A stretch of DNA of 5,983 bases from Lachnospiraceae bacterium (GTDB taxonomy: Bacteria > Bacillota > Clostridia > Lachnospirales > Lachnospiraceae): contig JAFOIS010000207.1 in NCBI GenBank assembly GCA_017420605.1, positions 1 through 5,983 on the forward strand. The letters run 5' to 3'. Positions 1-5,389 of this stretch are shown here, in pieces. Position numbers and translations under genes: made by a program. The notes below the pieces were generated by a model that was not told the origin of the DNA, made no database searches, and saw only the letters and a list, made by a program, of their open reading frames with translations. Position 1 is the stretch's first letter. Every line of letters begins with the position of its first letter.

Positions 1-174
1 CGCGAGGTTCAGGACCACCAGGATCGAATAAAACAGGCTGTTGAGACCCAGATACTCTTCACCGAGATAGTAAAGGAGGATGGTACGCAGAAGAAACGGA
101 AACAGGATCTTAACGGCTGTCTTCAACACGCCGCTGGCCGCATTTCTGATGGAATTAAGACCCCTGCTCTGCAT
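1..174 (-). CDS. Oligosaccharide/polysaccharide flippase (Wzx-like, MATE superfamily), N-terminal fragment
   Basis: Partial gene: the first 58 codons are present and the rest lies beyond the left edge. I translated this short piece by hand. It begins MQSRGLNSIRNAASG, followed by a hydrophobic stretch with PFLLRT at about residues 26-31, then YYLGEEYLGLNSLFYSIL at about 35-52. The LGxEYLGLNSLFxSIL block after the first membrane helix is characteristic of the lipopolysaccharide biosynthesis/flippase proteins common in Clostridia. These move undecaprenyl-linked oligosaccharides across the cytoplasmic membrane. The ATG is preceded by GGGAGGT (178-184), with GGAGG four bases from the start. The gene lies 34 bases downstream of the 354-codon putative transferase and is very likely co-transcribed with it, which supports a surface-glycan role. 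Family assignment is confident; the substrate is unknown. Confidence 0.85.
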   Translation of the reverse strand, partial: MQSRGLNSIRNAASGVLKTAVKILFPFLLRTILLYYLGEEYLGLNSLFYSILVVLNLA

Positions 175-208
175 TGCACCTCCCAAGGCTTCCGATGTAG
201 GAGACCGG

Positions 209-1273
209 TCACTGCATTTCTTTCAAATCCAGACAGCGAACGTTCGGGTAGCCGGAAAACATTTCCAGCGCATCCGGATCCGTCACATAAACCTCACCCT
301 GATATCCGTTCCGGTAATAGTCGAGAAGCAGCGTGGAGTTTACGGTCACAAGACAGTCCAGATTCCCGTATTTTACCGTCGTAACCAACGTCTCCTCGTC
401 TTCCGTATATTTTGCGGCACTCAGCGGATGCTTCATAATGACGTATACGGCCTTTTCGCCCTTTCGTTCAAAATACGCGCAGGCCTGCCGGACCCAGTCC
501 GGATTCATCTGCTCGACGATCCCGATATAGCGATATCCCGTCTTGCGTTCCAACGTCGAAAACGCAACGCTCGGCGGAAACGGATATACCGTGAAGACGC
601 ATTCCGGATTGGAAATATAGTTCGCCCGGAAGACGTCGGCAGAATAATTGTCAAAAACAAAGAATTCCGTGCATGGATACCGGTCCGGGACGACGTCTTT
701 TCTGGATACGACCCCGTGCTGATATACACGGTATTCCAGCCCGAGCAGATCGCAAAGCTTCCCGAGCCAGACCGCGCATTCATCAAAATGTCCGCGCGCG
801 TATACGCACGGCGGTTTCACACGGTTTAAAAAGGCCGCGATAAAACAGAATTCCTGCCACAGTATATAATCGAGGATTTTCCCGTGATTCTTCCGGTACA
901 GCCGCAGCGAAAGAAACCTGAGCCGCAGTTTCTCCGCAAAGGAAAACGGCGTCAGAATCGTGACCCCGTCCCTCAGTTCGCCGATCTTCTCAAACCACGG
1001 ACCGCGGTACACATGCTGCGGGAGCCTGGCGGAAACGGCGTTCGTCCTCTGCGCCTTGCCGCTGATGATAGTGACCGGGCCTGACAGTTCCTTTCTCCGG
1101 TTCATAAGGAGCACCAGCCCGTAATAGCCATAGACCATCCGGTTCCGATGCGAGCCATCTTTTTCGTAGTCCGGAAAAACAGTCATGAGATTCCGTATCC
1201 CGGCATTGCAGGCTTCAATATAGGCCTCTGCCGATCCCTCGGCAAAAGGCAGCAGCGGTAGCTTTTCTCGCAA
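209..1273 (-). CDS. Putative surface-polysaccharide transferase (GT-B-like), TTG start
   Basis: A 354-codon gene that I do not recognise as a named family. It has no signal peptide or clear membrane helix and is probably cytoplasmic or membrane-associated. Visible landmarks are GHFDE at residues 161-165, VYQHG at 183-187, KHP at 281-283 and VNST at 311-314. A QHG loop, a later HP and then a Ser-Thr pair in the C-terminal half resemble GT-B transferases of cell-surface glycans. Examples are TagB/TagF-like glycerophosphotransferases and bacterial sialyltransferases, which have acidic, HP and S-S/T motifs. That parallel is inference. The start is TTG (1273-1271): no ATG or GTG lies between it and the upstream in-frame stop, and GGGAG (1286-1282) is 8 bases away. 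The flippase gene follows after 34 bases. Base composition looks less GC-rich than the metabolic genes to the right. The coding call is firm; the function is tentative. Confidence 0.8.
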   Translation of the reverse strand: MREKLPLLPFAEGSAEAYIEACNAGIRNLMTVFPDYEKDGSHRNRMVYGYYGLVLLMNRRKELSGPVTIISGKAQRTNAVSARLPQHVYRGPWFEKIGELRDGVTILTPFSFAEKLRLRFLSLRLYRKNHGKILDYILWQEFCFIAAFLNRVKPPCVYARGHFDECAVWLGKLCDLLGLEYRVYQHGVVSRKDVVPDRYPCTEFFVFDNYSADVFRANYISNPECVFTVYPFPPSVAFSTLERKTGYRYIGIVEQMNPDWVRQACAYFERKGEKAVYVIMKHPLSAAKYTEDEETLVTTVKYGNLDCLVTVNSTLLLDYYRNGYQGEVYVTDPDALEMFSGYPNVRCLDLKEMQ

Positions 1274-1286
1274 CGTCCTATCTCCC
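1274..1286 (-). promoter_or_regulatory. Ribosome binding site fixing the TTG start of the putative transferase
   Basis: On the minus strand the sequence reads GGGAG, then eight bases, then TTG. The repeated GGGAGGGAG gives two possible registers. The reading frame upstream has no ATG or GTG before a TGA about 45 bases away, so TTG is the best start despite being a weak codon. Confidence 0.6.
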
Positions 1287-1337
1287 TCCCGGAATACGCC
1301 GCCGCGTCTCCGGCCTTTTCATTTTCCGATGTCAACT

Positions 1338-1367
1338 ATCATACAACATAACCCGTGCGGTTTTCAA
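1338..1367 (-). promoter_or_regulatory. Sigma-A-like promoter for the transferase-flippase operon
   Basis: On the minus strand TTGAAA (1367-1362) is followed by an 18-base spacer and TATGAT (1343-1338). Transcription would start near 1331, giving a leader of about 57 bases before the TTG start. The 125-base gap between the AEC permease stop and the transferase start (1274-1398) holds this promoter and the ribosome binding site. I see no convincing terminator for the permease in that gap, so read-through is possible. A TTGACA at 1335-1330 downstream of the -10 has no -10 partner of its own. Confidence 0.6.
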
Positions 1368-1398
1368 TCCGAAGATCGTTCCAGCGCCACCGTGCCTG

Positions 1399-2340
1399 TC
1401 ATATAAGAAGCTGCATGAGCGGCATCGTCAGCACGGCCAGCAGATTCGTCACAAGAAGGAGGCCCGCGCCGATCCGGCTGTCCTGCCCGAAGGCCGTCCC
1501 GTATACGACCGTATTCATCCCGCAGGGGCACGCGAAGGCGATGGCCGTCACGACGCGGACGATCTGCGGCGCGCCGAGCAGGGTGAGGAGGCCCAGAAAC
1601 GCCGCCGGAAACAGGATCAGACGGAACAGGGATATCACGACGTCCGCCTTGATATCGATGATCTCCTTCGGATCATAATCCGCGATCACATATCCGAGCA
1701 GGATCAGGGAAAGCAGCGGATAACAGCCGCCGAGCTTCGAGAGGGTGTCCGGGATCATTGCCGGCAGATACTGCGCAACGCCCGTGATCCCGAGAAGAAA
1801 ACCGATGAGTTCCGCGACCATTGCCGCGTTGAACAGCCCGCGCAGGGAAAGCCTGTGCTTCGGGTGCTCCTTCGTGAGCGGACGGAGCTGCTCGATACCC
1901 CAGACGTAAGTGCCGATCGAGAACGGCAGTATGAAAAGGGACAGCTGGAAATATCCTGCCGTTCCGTACATCGCGAGCATGAGCGGCGTGCCGACGCCTC
2001 CCGTGTTCGGGAAAGTCAGGGAATAGCGGTAGATGCCCCTGAGGTTCTCGTCATGGTGCGCGATCAGTTCCGTCACGAACGTCGCGGCAAGAATAGACAG
2101 AAAAAAGAACCCTGTACCGTACAGGATCAGCATCATGTTCGCCCGGAGATTCTCCGGGGTACACTGTGTCATGAAGGTATTGATGAGGAGCGCCGGCAGA
2201 AAAATGTATACGATCAGTTTGGATACGACAGTCTCCAGGGATGCCGGGATCAGATGTGTCCTGTTCAGGATATAGCCGATGATCATGAGCGCCAGGATCA
2301 TCAGCATGTTGTTGAGCGCTGCCGTAAATACCGCTTCCAC
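1399..2340 (-). CDS. AEC (auxin efflux carrier) family transporter
   Basis: A 313-residue integral membrane protein, the usual length of bacterial auxin-efflux-carrier (AEC, PF03547) transporters. It has about ten hydrophobic segments in two halves, joined by a polar loop around residues 150-166 (QLRPLTKEHPKHR). Family signatures are FPNTGGVGTPL (110-120) at the end of the first half, close to the FGNxGxxGxP motif, and CPCGMNTVVYGTAFGQD (271-287) in the second half. Bacterial members export or exchange organic acids such as malate or malonate; the substrate cannot be read from this sequence. The start is GTG at 2340-2338. A TAA lies in frame only four codons upstream and no ATG intervenes, and AAGG (2351-2348) is 7 bases away. 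The amidohydrolase lies 62 bases upstream, suggesting one transcription unit and perhaps a shared substrate. Confidence 0.9.
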   Translation of the reverse strand: MEAVFTAALNNMLMILALMIIGYILNRTHLIPASLETVVSKLIVYIFLPALLINTFMTQCTPENLRANMMLILYGTGFFFLSILAATFVTELIAHHDENLRGIYRYSLTFPNTGGVGTPLMLAMYGTAGYFQLSLFILPFSIGTYVWGIEQLRPLTKEHPKHRLSLRGLFNAAMVAELIGFLLGITGVAQYLPAMIPDTLSKLGGCYPLLSLILLGYVIADYDPKEIIDIKADVVISLFRLILFPAAFLGLLTLLGAPQIVRVVTAIAFACPCGMNTVVYGTAFGQDSRIGAGLLLVTNLLAVLTMPLMQLLI

Positions 2341-2353
2341 GAAGATGCCTTAA

Positions 2354-2378
2354 GGGAATGCGGCGCCGCCGCATTCCC
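2354..2378. repeat. Perfect 11-bp hairpin between the amidohydrolase and AEC genes
   Basis: The arms GGGAATGCGGC (2354-2364) and GCCGCATTCCC (2368-2378) pair perfectly around a 3-base loop. In the direction of the flanking genes (minus strand) the stem is followed by TTAAGGC, not a T-run, and is preceded by AAAAGAAAGG. It is therefore a poor intrinsic terminator for the amidohydrolase. On the + strand it is followed by CCTTTCTTTT and would look more terminator-like, but no + strand gene lies to its left. It ends two bases before the AAGG ribosome binding site of the AEC gene, so it may act as an RNA processing, stability or translation element. Confidence 0.6.
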
Positions 2379-2402
2379 CCTTTCTTTTCAGGTTATGTTG
2401 TT

Positions 2403-3461
2403 TCAGCCGTAGATCGATTTCTCCGCTGCGGTCACGATCGACTTGGCGTTGTTGTAAATGACGTCCTCGACGTCCTGCTTCGTAAGGCCGAGGGTCTGGC
2501 AGGCACGCTTGAACGCAAGCAGTTCTTCGTACAGGAAGAACGTCAGCGCGTCCGCTTCGATCCCTTCAAGCTCCCGCATGTGCGGATCGATCGAAACGTC
2601 GCCGTAAAGTCCCTTCGGGACAAGGTTGATATACGTGCCGTTTTCCGTGATCCGGCGGGTGCGCATGCGGAGGATCGGAAGATCCGAGCCGAACAGGAGC
2701 TGTTTCGGGCCGCCGAACTCGAGGCACTTCGTGATCGCGTATTCGTTGCAGTTGGCCGAAAAATCGAAGACCATGCCCGGAGCTTCCTTGAGGACCTCGA
2801 ACGCGTCCGCGACGTCGCCCTTCGTATAGGCGCGGCCGATATGGGCGATGATCATTTTGATATTCGGATATTTCTTATAGATCTCGATCATCTGCGCGAG
2901 GTTGACGCGGTCCTTAAGACGCCCGGAACGCGGGATATGCAGCATCAGGATGCCGCCCATTTCGTTGAGGCGTTCCAGCTGGTGATGCGGGAAGAAATCG
3001 AAGATACGGACTTCGTCTCCCGGGATGTACTTCGGCGCAAAGCTCAGATAGCCCTTGAGGCCGAGGAAATGCCCCTCGCGGATCCGCTGCTCGATCTCGT
3101 CCGCGCTCTCTTCCGGATGCGCGTAATACAGCGCCGGGAAGCCGGTCTTCTTCGAAGCTTCCGCGACGTACCGGTTATTGGCAACAGACGCGCCGCCGCT
3201 CGTGAACATCAGCGCTTCGCACTTCTTGTCCGGGAACATGAGCCGGTATGTTTCCTGCAGATCCTCGATGCTGTCTTCCTTGGCGACCATGCCCGGCCAT
3301 CTGACCGTGCGGGGCTTGCCGTCCGGCGTAGGCGGCTGCGGATCCTTCAGCGCCGCGAGATAAACGTGCGTATGCACGTCAAAGATCTTATCAGGCAGAA
3401 AATCCTTAAGTTCCTGTTCGTAGATCCGGCGATCCACGTCCTTCACTTCAAACAATGCCAT
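2403..3461 (-). CDS. Amidohydrolase family protein (amidohydrolase_2, TIM-barrel metal hydrolase/decarboxylase)
   Basis: A 352-residue soluble enzyme of the amidohydrolase superfamily (PF04909 type). Likely metal ligands are visible: DVHTH at residues 28-32 (His30, His32) at the end of the first strand, His175 in LMLHIPRSG, His207 in IIAHIGRA and Asp260 in LLFGSDLP. GLKGY (134-138) matches the conserved strand seen in these enzymes. Family members hydrolyse or decarboxylate carbon-ring and carboxylate compounds, for example ACMSD-like and resorcylate decarboxylases; the substrate here is unknown. The chosen ATG (3461-3459) has AAGGAG (3474-3469) 7 bases upstream. A longer in-frame reading to an ATG at 3494 would place this ribosome binding site inside the gene and add 11 unconserved residues, so I reject it. 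The enzyme is followed by the AEC permease and diverges from the sce7726 gene. Confidence 0.9.
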   Translation of the reverse strand: MALFEVKDVDRRIYEQELKDFLPDKIFDVHTHVYLAALKDPQPPTPDGKPRTVRWPGMVAKEDSIEDLQETYRLMFPDKKCEALMFTSGGASVANNRYVAEASKKTGFPALYYAHPEESADEIEQRIREGHFLGLKGYLSFAPKYIPGDEVRIFDFFPHHQLERLNEMGGILMLHIPRSGRLKDRVNLAQMIEIYKKYPNIKMIIAHIGRAYTKGDVADAFEVLKEAPGMVFDFSANCNEYAITKCLEFGGPKQLLFGSDLPILRMRTRRITENGTYINLVPKGLYGDVSIDPHMRELEGIEADALTFFLYEELLAFKRACQTLGLTKQDVEDVIYNNAKSIVTAAEKSIYG

Positions 3462-3468
3462 AATACCT

Positions 3469-3474
3469 CTCCTT
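3469..3474 (-). promoter_or_regulatory. Strong ribosome binding site of the amidohydrolase
   Basis: AAGGAG on the minus strand lies 7 bases from the ATG at 3461. It selects this start over the in-frame ATG at 3494. A small hairpin (TGCTGC 3477-3482 with GCAGCA 3488-3493, 5-base loop) lies just upstream in the same leader and would not cover the site. Confidence 0.75.
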
Positions 3475-3520
3475 CCTGCTGCCTTCCGCAGCATGCACCG
3501 GGTCGCATATTGACACAGGT

Positions 3521-3549
3521 ATCATACTACGGAAATCGCGTTTTAGAAA
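3521..3549 (-). promoter_or_regulatory. Probable promoter of the amidohydrolase-AEC unit
   Basis: On the minus strand TATGAT (3526-3521) is a good -10 hexamer. A weak -35 (TTTCTA, 3549-3544) lies 17 bases upstream. The start would be near 3514, giving a leader of about 52 bases. The same TATGAT -10 is used ahead of the transferase operon. The poor -35 suggests low basal activity or an activator; this is inference. Confidence 0.4.
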
Positions 3550-3568
3550 TCATTTTTTGTGATATACT
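3541..3568 (+). promoter_or_regulatory. Extended -10 promoter of the sce7726 gene
   Basis: TATACT (3563-3568) is preceded by TGA (3560-3562), which makes the TGN extended -10 element. A weak -35-like TTTTAG (3541-3546) lies 16 bases upstream. The expected start site, about 7 bases past the -10, is 3575-3576, right at the ATG of the gene. No Shine-Dalgarno sequence lies between the promoter and the ATG. Confidence 0.55.
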
Positions 3569-3575
3569 GTGCAAT

Positions 3576-4226
3576 ATGGAAAATGAACGGCTGCACGATA
3601 AGGATATCCGCGAACCGCTTTTTACGTTTCTCGAAGAGACCTTCGGCAAGGTACGCATCATCGAGGAAAAGATGATCGGCAGGTCCCGCGCGGACTGCAT
3701 CATGGTCACGGAGAGCGCACTGGTCGGCATCGAGATCAAGAGCGATGCCGATACCTTTACGCGCCTTGCCACGCAGGTCACGGACTACGACCGTTATTAC
3801 GACTACAATATCGCGGCGGTCGGCGTAAGCCACGTCATGCACATCGGGGAGCACATCCCGCCGTACTGGGGGATCATCACGGTCGAAAATACCGGGGACG
3901 GTCCCGACTTTTATCTTCTGCGGAAACCGCTCAGAAACCCGTATATGCAGCCGAAGCGCAAGATCAGCATCCTCTGGCGGCCGGAGCTTGCGGCGATCCA
4001 GGAGAAGTACCGCATGCCGCGTTACGAGCGGCTCGGCAAAGCGCTCGTCGCCGCGAAGATCGTCGAGGCCGTGCCTCCGGAGGCGCTTGCCCGGGAGATC
4101 TCCTCCCAGCTTTTCGAGCGCGATTACACGACGATCGGCGAAACGATCGCCGCCTACAGAAAAGAGCATGCCCCCGCCCGCCGGAAGACGAAAAAAAAGC
4201 GCCGCGCAGGGCGGCGCCTTCTCTGA
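3576..4226 (+). CDS. sce7726 family protein (PD-(D/E)XK nuclease-like)
   Basis: A 216-residue protein matching the sce7726 family as I know it. The N-terminus has LHDKDIREPLF (residues 6-16), followed by SRADCIMV (37-44), GIEIKSDADTFTRL (51-64), then QVTDYDRYYDY (67-77) and YWGII (97-101). Asp40, Glu53 and Lys55 form a D-x(n)-ExK arrangement typical of PD-(D/E)XK nuclease folds. The family's biological role is not established. The C-terminus (about 197-216) is strongly basic, ARRKTKKKRRAGRRLL, and could bind nucleic acid. The ATG at 3576 fits the usual family N-terminus but has no ribosome binding site; the -10 box lies 7 bases upstream. It is the only + strand gene, divergent from the amidohydrolase and convergent with the DUF2304 gene, 33 bases away. 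An in-frame reading extends leftward to 2358, but that part is antisense to the amidohydrolase. Confidence 0.88.
   Translation: MENERLHDKDIREPLFTFLEETFGKVRIIEEKMIGRSRADCIMVTESALVGIEIKSDADTFTRLATQVTDYDRYYDYNIAAVGVSHVMHIGEHIPPYWGIITVENTGDGPDFYLLRKPLRNPYMQPKRKISILWRPELAAIQEKYRMPRYERLGKALVAAKIVEAVPPEALAREISSQLFERDYTTIGETIAAYRKEHAPARRKTKKKRRAGRRLL
4191..4220 (-). terminator. Intrinsic terminator of the GT2-DUF2304 operon, inside the sce7726 coding end
   Basis: On the minus strand GCGCCGC (4217-4211) and GCGGCGC (4205-4199) form a perfect 7-bp GC stem with a 5-base loop. It is followed directly by eight T residues (4198-4191). It lies 40 bases past the DUF2304 stop, as expected for the end of that operon. 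It falls wholly within the last codons of the convergent sce7726 gene. On the + strand the stem is followed only by a pyrimidine-rich stretch (CTTCTCTGATCTCTCT), so it would be weak in that direction. Confidence 0.88.
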
Positions 4227-4259
4227 TCTCTCTGTCGCATTTTCGCTCTTACCGGACGC

Positions 4260-4637
4260 TCATTCCTCCGCGCCGTTCTTTTCTCCGTTCTTTTCCTTCT
4301 CCTCCCGGAGCTCCTCCGCAAGGAGGCCCATCCGCTGCGTCAGATCCCGGATCTGGTCCGCCTGTTTCGAAACGGCGCCCGTCAGGGTATAGATGATGAC
4401 CAGCGAAAACACGAAGCCGCAGAAGAACAGCATATTCATCGAATCGGAAATGCCGATGAAACGCGCCGCGTGCGTAAGCAGCTTCGGGAAAATGACGAGC
4501 ACCATGAGCACCGCGCCGAGGAAATACCAGGACAGCGTATAGCGCAGATCTAGCTGCCGTTTCCGAACTCTGAGCGTGAGCAGGATCAGGACCAGCACCA
4601 GGGCCAAAAGAAGGATGATCTTAAGACGCAGCGTCAT
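4260..4637 (-). CDS. DUF2304 domain-containing membrane protein
   Basis: A 125-residue protein with three hydrophobic segments (about residues 5-22, 36-55 and 68-88) and a charged, helical, probably coiled-coil tail (90-120; SKQADQIRDLTQRMGLL). RYTLSWYFLG (32-41) and the FFCGFVFSLVIIY block (71-83) fit the DUF2304 family. Members are typically encoded next to a DPM1-like GT2 glycosyltransferase in surface-polysaccharide clusters. They are thought to be its membrane partner, much as small subunits anchor dolichol-phosphate-mannose synthase; that role is inference. The ATG lies 2 bases past the GT2 stop, with an AAAGGGG ribosome binding site overlapping the GT2 end, so the two are translationally linked. 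A strong terminator follows. Confidence 0.9.
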   Translation of the reverse strand: MTLRLKIILLLALVLVLILLTLRVRKRQLDLRYTLSWYFLGAVLMVLVIFPKLLTHAARFIGISDSMNMLFFCGFVFSLVIIYTLTGAVSKQADQIRDLTQRMGLLAEELREEKEKNGEKNGAEE

Positions 4638-4639
4638 GC

Positions 4640-5338
4640 TTATTCCCCTTTCTTCCGGATACAGGCGATCAGGATCGCCAGCGTGACTTTGATCATATAG
4701 TAGACAGAGTTCCTGAAACGGATCGAGGACGTGCCGCCCTGCCGCTCCCGCATCACGACGGGGATCTCGAGGACCTTTCCGCCGCTGCGCAAAAGCTCTA
4801 CGACGCTCTCCGGCTCCGGATAATCGCGCGGATACTCCTTCGCGAACATGGCGATCCCTTTCCGTCCGATCATCCGCAGGCCCGACGTCGGATCGGTGAT
4901 CGTTTTCCCCGTAAGCAGCCGGATAAGACGGGTAAAATACAGGATACCGACCCTTCGCGCAAACGACGACTGAAAGCCCTCGTGCCGGATGAAGCGGGAA
5001 CCGATCACCATATCCGCCCGCTCTTCTTCCAGTGTTTTTGCCATGACGGAAAGAAACGCGGGATCGTGCTGCCCGTCCCCGTCGACCTGCACCGCCGCGT
5101 CATAGTCATGCGCGAGCGCGTACCGGTAACCCGTCTGTACGGCGCCGCCGATCCCGAGATTGACCGGAAGATCGATAAAGTGCATGCCGTGCGCAGTAAG
5201 AAGCTGCGCCGTATCGTCCTTCGAGCAGTCGTTGATCACGACGTAGTCGAGGCCGGGCGCCTCTTTTTTCAGACGTTCGACGGTAGAGACGATGCTCTCC
5301 CGTTCATTATAGGCTGGGATCACGACCAGTATTTTCAT
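4640..5338 (-). CDS. GT2 family glycosyltransferase (polyprenyl-phosphate sugar synthase-like)
   Basis: A 232-residue GT-A glycosyltransferase of family 2, close to dolichol/undecaprenyl-phosphate mannose or glucose synthases. Motifs in order: VIPAYNE (6-12), INDCSKDDT (35-43), LPVNLGIGGAVQTGY (57-71), the metal-binding QVDGDGQHDP (84-93), VIGSRF (111-116), DPTSGLR (149-155), YPEPE (173-177) and RERQGGTSSI (197-206). A hydrophobic segment near the C-terminus (about 212-227) could touch the membrane. It probably transfers a nucleotide-activated sugar to a lipid phosphate on the cytoplasmic face, giving a donor for surface-glycan assembly; the sugar is unknown. It has no long C-terminal membrane domain, consistent with dependence on the DUF2304 protein that follows 2 bases downstream. 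The ATG gives the canonical MKILVVIPAYNE start. The upstream ribosome binding site is weak: AAGGAAG is about 13 bases away. Confidence 0.93.
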   Translation of the reverse strand: MKILVVIPAYNERESIVSTVERLKKEAPGLDYVVINDCSKDDTAQLLTAHGMHFIDLPVNLGIGGAVQTGYRYALAHDYDAAVQVDGDGQHDPAFLSVMAKTLEEERADMVIGSRFIRHEGFQSSFARRVGILYFTRLIRLLTGKTITDPTSGLRMIGRKGIAMFAKEYPRDYPEPESVVELLRSGGKVLEIPVVMRERQGGTSSIRFRNSVYYMIKVTLAILIACIRKKGE

Positions 5339-5389
5339 TGCCGCTTCTAGTCTTCCTTATCGCTTCCCTCCCGCGGAGGGGTCCTTTCG
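5339..5389. other. Gap between the DUF2142 and GT2 genes with a small hairpin
   Basis: These 51 bases hold a 6-bp inverted repeat, CCCTCC (5366-5371) with GGAGGG (5375-5380) and a 3-base loop. No T-run follows on the minus strand, so it is not a convincing terminator. The three genes from 5983 down to 4260 therefore look like one operon. I see no clear promoter in the gap. Confidence 0.35.

Noticed and set aside
80..829. Long + strand open frame
   Set aside because: It lies opposite the transferase and the flippase start, has no convincing ribosome binding site, and its translation resembles no protein family.
1330..1335. TTGACA on the minus strand in the transferase leader
   Set aside because: No -10 hexamer lies 16-19 bases downstream (CGGAGA-like); the TTGAAA/TATGAT pair just upstream is better.
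2354..2378. The same peptide MRRRRIP starting open frames on both strands
   Set aside because: It is a trivial result of the perfect inverted repeat; neither frame is a gene start.
3510..3515. Perfect TTGACA on the + strand upstream of sce7726
   Set aside because: With a 16-18 base spacer the -10 position reads AAATCG-like sequence, so it is not a usable -35. It lies at the expected start site of the divergent promoter and may be coincidence or an operator.
2358..3575. Open + strand frame running continuously into the sce7726 gene
   Set aside because: It is antisense to a clearly conserved amidohydrolase, its translation is low-complexity R/D/L-rich, and the family N-terminus begins at 3576.
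3543..4169. Long minus-strand open frame
   Set aside because: It is antisense to the sce7726 gene, and its Asp/Arg-rich composition is typical of a shadow of a GC-rich gene.
5366..5380. Hairpin after the DUF2142 stop as a terminator
   Set aside because: The stem is only 6 bp and has no T-run on the minus strand, so termination before GT2 is not supported.
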